Of a DNA stretch of 45,506 nucleotides, positions 39,671-45,506 are shown in pieces (position 1 is the stretch's first letter; the number at the start of each line of letters is the position of its first letter). The notes beneath the pieces are model-generated. The model was not told the DNA's origin. It was given only the letters and a program-made list of their open reading frames with translations, and ran no database searches. The DNA is from Bacillota bacterium. GTDB lineage: Bacteria; Bacillota; Limnochordia; DTU087. Where the stretch lies: NCBI GenBank assembly GCA_012799135.1, contig JAAZLW010000015.1, forward strand, positions 1 to 45,506. Reading direction: 5' to 3'. Position numbers and translations under genes: made by a program.

Positions 39671-41227
39671 ATGGGCAACTTCTCTACAGAATACATCCTT
39701 GGTGTTGATTGCAGCACCAGCGGAACCAAAGCTTGTCTATGGGACCTAGGTGGAACACTGATCGCCAGTGGTTCATCACCCCATTCGGTGCACCGACCCT
39801 ATCCTGGCTGGTCAGAGCAAGCTCCCAATTGGTATCAAGCATTGATCCAGGCCCTGCATAGGCTATTTGCCCAGACCACCATCCGACCTAGTCAGATTAC
39901 TGCTATTGGCATCACACATCAAAGACATAGCTTCGTGGCAGTGGATCAGGATTACCGTCCCCTTGGACCAGCCATTCTGTGGAATGATGTACGCTGCCAG
40001 GCAGAGATAGAGTTTCTGGCAACCCATATTGGCAAGGAAACCTTGTATCAAGCCACCGGTATCCCTCCAGGGCCCTGGTCCCTGGCCAAGATCCTGTGGC
40101 TAAAGCGTAATCAACCAGATGTGTTTGCCCAGACACATAAATTCCTTTTAGTCCATGACTATCTTGTATATCAGCTCACCGGCGAGCTCTGTACCACAGA
40201 AAGCTCTGCCTCGGCCATGGGCTGTTTGGATATTCTCCAGCGTAACCAATGGGCAGCCCCCATTCTCCAGGCTTTGGAGATTGAACTAGATAAGTTTGTC
40301 CCCTCGATTCAACCGGCCGGTAGCCGCCTCGGGACCATCACTCCAGCTGCGGCCCAGGCTACCAGGTTACCTGTTGGTACACCAGTGATAGCCACCGCCG
40401 GTGATCAGGTCTGTGCTTGTTTGGCTATAGGCCTAACCCATCCCCATCAGGTAGGTGTCAATAGCGGCACATCCTTGACTTTCCAGACCCTTTCGGAGAA
40501 AGCAGCTTTTGACCCAGACTGTCATTACATTTTGGAGATCAGTCCTTTGGGATATTATGCCCCGGAAACGGTGGTTTTTAGCGGAGTATCGGATTTGCTG
40601 CAATGGTATCGCCATGGTTTTGCCCTAGCCGAAGAGCGACAAGCACAGCTTATCGGCCTATCCATCTGGAACATCATTTTCGATGAAGCTGCTGCCATTG
40701 CGCCGGGTTGTGAGGGGTTGATGCTTTTCCCCTTCTTCCAGGGAGTGCAGGCTCCTTACTGGTCCAATGAAGCCAGGGGGTTACTGATTGGACTGAGCAC
40801 CAGTCATACCCGGCATCACGTCGCCAGAGCCATATTGGAAGGCTTAGCTTACGAATCTCGCCGCCAGATTCAGTTGTTGGAATCCGGAACCGGCACCAGG
40901 ATTCGAGAGATTCTGCTATACGGGGGAGCATCCCAGAACCGTCTATGGTGTCAGACTCTAGCCAATATTACAGGACGCAGGGTCAAGGCTTCCGCTGATG
41001 TCGAGGCCTCAGCCTTGGGAGCCGCAATGTGTGCTGCATGGGGCACACAGCATTTCGCCACCCTGGAGGCAGCTATAACTACCATGAGAGCTCCCCAAAG
41101 GAATTTCATTCCCGATCAAGCCCTGTTTGCATTCCATGATAGACTTTATAACCAAGTGTACAAGGTGTTTTATGACAGAATTCAGGACCTTGACTCACTG
41201 CGAGCTAGGCTAGCCTCCCCCTCCTGA
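39671..41227 (+). CDS. FGGY-family carbohydrate kinase (xylulokinase-like)
   Basis: The N-terminal ATPase-fold motif ILGVDCSTSGTKACLWD, GITHQRHSFVAVD and ILWNDVRCQAEIE, the central GTPVIATAGDQVCACLAIGL, VNSGTSLTF and the C-terminal ILLYGGASQNRLWCQTLANITGRRV are all FGGY signatures. These kinases phosphorylate ketoses or polyols; the pattern is closest to xylulokinase but the sugar is uncertain. ATG 39671, with GGAGGCGGAG upstream, is used instead of the GTG five codons before it. Length 518. No sugar transporter or isomerase gene is adjacent. Its 3' end overlaps the convergent membrane-protein gene by 46 bases. Confidence 0.9.
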   Translation: MGNFSTEYILGVDCSTSGTKACLWDLGGTLIASGSSPHSVHRPYPGWSEQAPNWYQALIQALHRLFAQTTIRPSQITAIGITHQRHSFVAVDQDYRPLGPAILWNDVRCQAEIEFLATHIGKETLYQATGIPPGPWSLAKILWLKRNQPDVFAQTHKFLLVHDYLVYQLTGELCTTESSASAMGCLDILQRNQWAAPILQALEIELDKFVPSIQPAGSRLGTITPAAAQATRLPVGTPVIATAGDQVCACLAIGLTHPHQVGVNSGTSLTFQTLSEKAAFDPDCHYILEISPLGYYAPETVVFSGVSDLLQWYRHGFALAEERQAQLIGLSIWNIIFDEAAAIAPGCEGLMLFPFFQGVQAPYWSNEARGLLIGLSTSHTRHHVARAILEGLAYESRRQIQLLESGTGTRIREILLYGGASQNRLWCQTLANITGRRVKASADVEASALGAAMCAAWGTQHFATLEAAITTMRAPQRNFIPDQALFAFHDRLYNQVYKVFYDRIQDLDSLRARLASPS

Positions 41228-41976
41228 AAGAGTGACAAGCCCCGGCGACGCTTTCCCCAGTGTAGAGCTGCAGCCATAAACACTATCAGGCCAAGGCTGC
41301 GGAACCAGGGAAAGGCGATTGGCGCTATAGCTTGGGCCTGCACCATGACGTCATAGAGAGCCCCCACTCCCCAGAAAAACGGGTAGATGATGAGTACACT
41401 CCCGGCCAACCGGTAGACACTCCCATACATGAGCCCTACCATGAACAGTTTCACGAACTCCGTCTGAAACCCCATATGGTGAAAGGAGTAAAAGGCCGCC
41501 GTAATCAAGACTGCGGGAACCACACCAAAGGCTTTCTCGAAAATGGTGAGCTGGAAACTATAGAAAAATACCACTTCGAAAATGCCGGCCAGCATAATAT
41601 AGAAGGCACATCCTAGGGTATGGGCATCAAGGGTTAGTTCCCAGGGACCCCCCCTACCCAGTCGGAAAATGCCTAGGAGCATACCCCCTAAGACCACATT
41701 CCAGACCAAGTACACCTGCCACCCACTTGTGTGTAGGCCAAAGTCCCCCCACCGCCAGCGACGATGGTGAATGAACCACAGGGGAAAGAGTGTACCCACC
41801 AGCCCTAACATAGCTACATCTCGAAGCAGCATACTGATTATTGGCCGGTGATCGATCAAACGACCCATCAGAGCTGAGAGAGCCAGAACAACAAAACCAG
41901 AACCAGCAGCAACTGAAGTATCCAGGGATGGGCGCCACCGCAACATGGTTCTAACTGAGCTTTCCATAGTCTCCAT
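41182..41976 (-). CDS. CPBP-like intramembrane protein with degenerate protease motif
   Basis: A 264-residue polytopic membrane protein with about seven to eight helices. The segment MLAGIFEVVFFYSFQLTIFEKAFG, followed by AAFYSFHHMGF, has the layout of the CPBP/Abi (CAAX protease-like) domain, but motif 1 (EExxxR/F-R) reads EVVFFYS and only one Glu remains; motif 2 keeps the His pair. Catalytic activity is therefore doubtful. ATG 41976, with AAAAGGAG eight bases upstream, is chosen. It may be the last gene of the ADH synthase operon (90 bases downstream) or independent; a small hairpin CCCCAA/TTGGGG lies between them. Confidence 0.6.
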   Translation of the reverse strand: METMESSVRTMLRWRPSLDTSVAAGSGFVVLALSALMGRLIDHRPIISMLLRDVAMLGLVGTLFPLWFIHHRRWRWGDFGLHTSGWQVYLVWNVVLGGMLLGIFRLGRGGPWELTLDAHTLGCAFYIMLAGIFEVVFFYSFQLTIFEKAFGVVPAVLITAAFYSFHHMGFQTEFVKLFMVGLMYGSVYRLAGSVLIIYPFFWGVGALYDVMVQAQAIAPIAFPWFRSLGLIVFMAAALHWGKRRRGLSLFQEGEASLARSESRS

Positions 41977-42065
41977 TCCTTTCACTCCTTTTCACCCGCC
42001 TTTTCACTGCATACCGATCATTTTCCCCAAGGGTTGGGGTATATATTCCGGCACGGCGGACATGA

Positions 42066-42839
42066 TCAAGGCCCCTGCTCAGCCCCATAGCTATCCAGAA
42101 TGTGGCGTATCTGCCCGGCCAGCTTTTCCGGCTGCTCGGCTTGGAATAGGTTCCGTCCAATGGCTACTCCTCTAGCCCCTGCCTCGATTGCTCCCTCGAT
42201 GGAACGCAAGAGGTCAGTACTGGTCTTCATTTTCGGTCCACCGGCGATGATTACCGGTATCCTCACCCCTGCCACCACCTCGCCAAAACTCTCGGGGTCA
42301 CCGGTGTAATTGACCTTGACTATATCTGCGCCAAGTTCTTCTCCGACACGAGCTGCATGAGCAATCTTGCTGGGATCATATTCGCTTTGCTTCGAACCAT
42401 CGCGGACATACACCATGGCCAAGAGCGGCATTCCCCAATTATCACAGGCTTCGGCCACTTGTCCTAGATCCTTTAGCATCTTAGCTTCCTCGGGACTACC
42501 TAGATTGACATGGACGGAAACAGCACTAGCCCCTAGCTTCAGAGCATATTCCGGGCTAGTGACTAGTTCTTTGTGATTGGGATCTGGCGCTAGATCAGTT
42601 GATGCCGATAGATGCAAGATTAGCTCATACTCATGCTCTTCCATCTGATTCAGGTAACGAGCCTGACCTTTATGGACCAAAACGGCATCAGCCCCACCGG
42701 CAGTGACTTGCCTTATGGTAGTCAGAATATCTGTCAGCCCCGGCACACAACCGAGGGATACCCCATGATCCAGCGGCACAATCAGCAATCGATGAGAATG
42801 ACGAAATAGTCTTTGCAGACGGAGCTGTTTTCCTATCAC
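42066..42839 (-). CDS. Class I aldolase of the ADH synthase/LsrF/FbaB group (2-amino-3,7-dideoxy-D-threo-hept-6-ulosonate synthase-like)
   Basis: A 257-residue DhnA-type TIM-barrel aldolase. LLIVPLDHGVSLG is the family opening, with VLVHKGQARY, AMVYVRDG (probable acid/base Tyr) and IVKVNYTGD with the Schiff-base Lys, and a phosphate site IAGGPKM...GVAIGRNLFQ. Archaeal ADH synthase (MJ0400 type) condenses aspartate semialdehyde with a ketose phosphate; GriI of grixazone synthesis is similar and uses DHAP. The gene directly upstream is a 3-dehydroquinate synthase II, the normal partner of both, which fixes the assignment. GTG start, six bases after GGAGAGG. Gap to the partner gene is 11 bases. 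Confidence 0.85.
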   Translation of the reverse strand: MIGKQLRLQRLFRHSHRLLIVPLDHGVSLGCVPGLTDILTTIRQVTAGGADAVLVHKGQARYLNQMEEHEYELILHLSASTDLAPDPNHKELVTSPEYALKLGASAVSVHVNLGSPEEAKMLKDLGQVAEACDNWGMPLLAMVYVRDGSKQSEYDPSKIAHAARVGEELGADIVKVNYTGDPESFGEVVAGVRIPVIIAGGPKMKTSTDLLRSIEGAIEAGARGVAIGRNLFQAEQPEKLAGQIRHILDSYGAEQGP

Positions 42840-42850
42840 ATTCCTCTCCC

Positions 42851-43972
42851 CTATATTTCAATAATGGTCTCCTCAACCTTAATACCCACATGACGTCCCG
42901 GACTGTCCAGATAAGCCAGGAGCTCCTCGCCGGGAGAAACGAGTGTAGCATTCCTCGGTTTTCCATCAATACCCATCACCCGAATATGCCAATCATCCTG
43001 GAGAACAACATTTAGCCTTTGGTCTTGTACTCGACCTTGGATCAAGAGCAAGGGGCGAACCTCGATCTTCACCCGACCTACCGATGCTTCCCGTACCTTT
43101 CCCTTGGTACTAACGGCCATCGCTCGGCTCCCTACCTCAAGGTCAGTGATATATTCGACCCTATCATCAAACATCCAAATATAGGAGTGTACTGCACCGG
43201 CATTGACTCGAAAAGGCCGTAGCTTCATATAAGGCAGAAAGTGTGTCTCAGAGCAAACCAGGATCCCGCCGGAGGAAGTTGAACCCACCAACATGCCCTC
43301 ATCTTGGCCTAGAAGACTGGTAGTATCAATACAACCTCTAAATCCCATCCCAATGTGTCTGACTTCATCCACGATTAGTGGCACCAACTGAATCTGCCGA
43401 TATCTAGCTTCCAGCAAGTATGCGCTCACATTGGCGATCTCGAGGAGATCACTTGTGGAAAGCAAAACTCCATCACTACCTCGCTCCATCACCCCAAAAG
43501 CCACCCGCATTCCTTCCAGGGTAGATTCTTTCTTGAGCAAGATTGTGTCACTCTTTTGCAGACGAGCGATGATCAGCTCCAGTGGAATATTGGTGGGTAA
43601 GTCAAACTCCACGGCCGCGTATTGCCAATCCTCTGCCATTAGCCAGGCTGCTTCCAAGGCTTGCCGATTGGTGATTACCGAGAAAATGCAAGTAGGGTGT
43701 CCCAGGGCTTTGGCCTTGGCCAAGAGCTCTGGCTGAGAAGACATGACAATGTCACTGGAGGCGAGACCTTCGAGCTCAGCCTCGGCTTCAATTTCAACTA
43801 CCCATTGGGTTCGCAAGGGTAAGTTTAGTGCACTTCTTTGCCGGTGAGTGACCACCACCGTGTTCAAAGCGGAACTACTGAAGGTGTCCCAGAAACCACG
43901 GTAGTCGAGACCCATATTCCTTCCATCAAGCCAGATGTGTTGGCCTTTCCCTTGACAATCTGCAACTTGCAT
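42851..43972 (-). CDS. 3-dehydroquinate synthase II (archaeal AroB'/GriH-like)
   Basis: The C-terminal half is diagnostic: VRHIGMGFRGCIDTTSLLGQDEGMLVGSTSSGGILVCSETHFLPYMKLRPFRVNAGAVHSYIWM, then ASVGRVKIEVRPLLLIQG. These blocks define the DHQS-II family, which replaces bacterial AroB in many archaea and in aminohydroxybenzoate pathways. In archaea it deaminates and cyclises ADH to dehydroquinate with NAD+; GriH-type enzymes make 3-amino-4-hydroxybenzoate. The sequence alone does not decide which. ATG 43972, with GAGGTGA eight bases upstream, gives 373 residues; the track start TTG 44011 is less likely. It follows the PaaK-like gene by 45 bases. Confidence 0.88.
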   Translation of the reverse strand: MQVADCQGKGQHIWLDGRNMGLDYRGFWDTFSSSALNTVVVTHRQRSALNLPLRTQWVVEIEAEAELEGLASSDIVMSSQPELLAKAKALGHPTCIFSVITNRQALEAAWLMAEDWQYAAVEFDLPTNIPLELIIARLQKSDTILLKKESTLEGMRVAFGVMERGSDGVLLSTSDLLEIANVSAYLLEARYRQIQLVPLIVDEVRHIGMGFRGCIDTTSLLGQDEGMLVGSTSSGGILVCSETHFLPYMKLRPFRVNAGAVHSYIWMFDDRVEYITDLEVGSRAMAVSTKGKVREASVGRVKIEVRPLLLIQGRVQDQRLNVVLQDDWHIRVMGIDGKPRNATLVSPGEELLAYLDSPGRHVGIKVEETIIEI

Positions 43973-44017
43973 TTCTTCTCTCACCTCTGCGACGCTTGTT
44001 GGGAGACACAACCGATG

Positions 44018-45280
44018 CTACAAGCGTAGATTCTTTTCATAAAGCTTGGCATCAAGCTCTTCTCTGGAGTAGATGTAGCGGGGTTTGCCCACCTCGCCGG
44101 CATCTAACAAAGCTTGCGAACTGTATAAGGTGCCGGGTGGAACAAGGCTGACCTGAATGGGTAGTTGGTATTCTCCCGCATGAGCCATGATTATCTTGCC
44201 TGAGTTCTTCTTGCCCTGAAGTATCTGGCTTTCAACGATGAAATGTAGCCCCATTGGCTCCAAGGGTCCTACTACCCACAACTGTTTACCGGGAATATCG
44301 CTGATCATCTTCTCCAAATCCCAAGGATCAAAGATGCTACCGGCGATCTCCAGACAGTCTTCCTGCCGGCCTCGCACTTCCAATCTGTACTGGGCACCAC
44401 AGGGGCAGGGTTCAAGAACCAACCGGGCCCTGTCCCCGGTCCAATAGCGGACTAAAGGCGTAGCCCGGCGTTTAAGAGTAGATACCACCAAATACCCGAT
44501 CTTGCCCAGGTCCATCGATGCCGTCCCCTGCTCATTTAAAAGCTCAAAGACGAAATCATCCAAGAGAGGATGAAGTCTTCCATAGGCACAATCCAAGGCA
44601 GCTGCACCGAGTTCCGTCATCCCGTAATTGTCATAGACCGGCACCTCCCACAACTCCTGAATAAGCTGCCTACGCTGAGGAGTCAGGGGTTCCCCGGCTG
44701 AGCAAATCGCTCTCAGGTGAGGAAAACCCCGAGTCGGTGATACTCCCATTAGTTCAGCGGTCTTAGCCAGCAGGATGGCTTGTAGGGGTAAAGCCGCTAA
44801 TATGGTCACCTCCAATGATTGCATGATCCTTACTACCCGGGGAAACGGGCTAATAGTCGAGCGAGAGCTAGCCGGTATGATACAAGCCCCCCGCAGTCGT
44901 GCGGCCAAATGAAAGGTATGGGCTATCTGAGATATGGCATAGGGATAGCGAATCAATACTGTATCAGCCGGTGAAAGCTCAACTCCACAGGTGTTGATCT
45001 CTGCTGCAGTATCCATGAGATCTTCCTCGGTGAGCCAAATAGATACCGGTTTTCCCGTAGTCCCAAAAGACTCGTGATAAACAGCTACTTTGTGCCGGGG
45101 TACCGCCAAAAAGCCATATGGTGAGTGCTCTCTTAGATCCTGCTTTGTAGTCAGGCGAATATGAGCGAGTTCCGACAAGGAACGCAAGGGCTCGCTAGGT
45201 AGCCGGCCACTATAGAAGTCGGCCTTCTGAGCATCGCTCAACATTTGATTTACTTTGGTCAAATCGCCACCAATAATCAT
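44018..45280 (-). CDS. PaaK-like adenylate-forming enzyme (probable aryl-CoA ligase)
   Basis: A 420-residue ANL-superfamily enzyme of the phenylacetate-CoA ligase branch. Motifs are HESFGTTGKPVSIW (ATP loop), VYDNYGMTELGAAALDC (A5), YWTGDRARLV (A7) and a Cys-rich turn LEPCPCGAQYRLEVRGRQEDCLEIAG typical of PaaK relatives. Such enzymes activate aromatic acids as acyl-adenylates and usually transfer them to CoA. In this operon the likely acid is the product of the ADH synthase/DHQS-II pair. The final C-terminal domain is shorter and atypical, so activity as an adenylase without CoA transfer is possible. ATG start with AAGGGG upstream; 23 bases after the amidohydrolase gene. Confidence 0.85.
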   Translation of the reverse strand: MIIGGDLTKVNQMLSDAQKADFYSGRLPSEPLRSLSELAHIRLTTKQDLREHSPYGFLAVPRHKVAVYHESFGTTGKPVSIWLTEEDLMDTAAEINTCGVELSPADTVLIRYPYAISQIAHTFHLAARLRGACIIPASSRSTISPFPRVVRIMQSLEVTILAALPLQAILLAKTAELMGVSPTRGFPHLRAICSAGEPLTPQRRQLIQELWEVPVYDNYGMTELGAAALDCAYGRLHPLLDDFVFELLNEQGTASMDLGKIGYLVVSTLKRRATPLVRYWTGDRARLVLEPCPCGAQYRLEVRGRQEDCLEIAGSIFDPWDLEKMISDIPGKQLWVVGPLEPMGLHFIVESQILQGKKNSGKIIMAHAGEYQLPIQVSLVPPGTLYSSQALLDAGEVGKPRYIYSREELDAKLYEKNLRL

Positions 45281-45303
45281 TTATCCTACGCCCCTTCACA
45301 AGC

Positions 45304-45506
45304 TTAGAGCTTCACCAAATCCTGGATGTTTTTACTCAGGATTCGTTCCCGCTCATTCCCCGTAAGGTCGAGTAAGAGGATCTTGGTTAGCTCTACCTCA
45401 GGATGAGAGAGGGGGAATTCCGAGCCGAAAATAACCTTGCTGACCCCGGCCTTTTCTACTGCTGCCTTGATATGAAGAAAGCTACCCGTCGATGTCTCCA
45501 AGAAGA
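45304..45506 (-). CDS. Amidohydrolase family protein, C-terminal part (cut by the window edge)
   Basis: Only the last ~67 residues are in the window; the reading frame is open to base 45506. AGVSKVIFGSEFPLSHPEVEL matches the end of the amidohydrolase-2 barrel (usually FGSDFP), a group with metal-dependent hydrolases and non-oxidative decarboxylases such as ACMSD and salicylate-type decarboxylases. The usual catalytic Asp is Glu here (GSEFP). The final helix ERERILSKNIQDLVKL is typical. The TTG start in the ORF track is not real. It seems to be upstream of, and in the same operon as, the PaaK-like gene. Confidence 0.7.
   Translation of the reverse strand, partial: FLETSTGSFLHIKAAVEKAGVSKVIFGSEFPLSHPEVELTKILLLDLTGNERERILSKNIQDLVKL

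Noticed and set aside
1-45506. Insertion sequences, prophage or integrated elements
   Set aside because: No transposase, integrase, phage gene, terminal inverted repeat or attachment-site duplication was seen.

Overview
The window looks like a chromosome segment from an uncultured, anaerobic, spore-forming member of the Bacillota (Clostridia or Limnochordia-like). This rests on six CotS-type spore-coat kinase homologues, a 74-residue stand-alone GerE-like regulator, a complete rnfCDGEAB operon, AGGAGG-type ribosome binding sites with many GTG/TTG starts, and sigma-A-like promoters. The species cannot be named from the sequence.

Layout. 1-1.4 kb: a TIM-barrel sugar-phosphate isomerase and a tRNA-Arg(CCU) with its own promoter and terminator. 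1.4-11.7 kb and 18.6-25.6 kb: a large surface or spore-coat glycan region, split by a nucleoside operon. It holds gmhB, hddC and hddA (three of the four usual steps to GDP-D-glycero-alpha-D-manno-heptose), a phosphomannomutase and a mannose-1-phosphate guanylyltransferase (GDP-mannose), three GT4 glycosyltransferases, six CotS-like proteins (one fully degenerate, one without the catalytic Asp and carrying a ~410-residue tail), a GerE-like regulator and a small membrane protein. 11.8-18.5 kb: a nucleoside uptake and breakdown operon (MtnA-like isomerase, uridine phosphorylase, BMP-family binding protein, ATPase, two permeases) behind a strong promoter.

25.6-33.7 kb: a second sugar-phosphate isomerase, queT, the Rnf operon (a Rex-like palindrome upstream, and ten nonapeptide repeats inside RnfG), a nitroreductase and a lipoprotein. 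33.9-39.6 kb (minus strand): a secreted 5'-nucleotidase, adenylate kinase, serA and a class V aminotransferase, the last two behind a tandem glycine riboswitch and a clear promoter. 39.7-45.5 kb: an FGGY sugar kinase, a CPBP-like membrane protein, and a minus-strand operon pairing an archaeal-type ADH synthase-like aldolase and a 3-dehydroquinate synthase II with a PaaK-like aryl-CoA ligase and an amidohydrolase cut by the window edge.

How the parts may work together. The glycan genes can plausibly supply GDP-mannose and GDP-heptose to the GT4 enzymes, and GerE plus CotS homologues suggest the product is deposited on the spore. The 5'-nucleotidase could release nucleosides for the BMP transporter and uridine phosphorylase. 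The last operon resembles aminohydroxybenzoate pathways as much as it does archaeal shikimate synthesis. The strongest candidates for undescribed biology are the CotS/GT4/heptose region with its pseudokinases, the repeat-bearing RnfG, and the ADH synthase/DHQS-II/PaaK-like operon. All functions are inferred from sequence; no searches were run.
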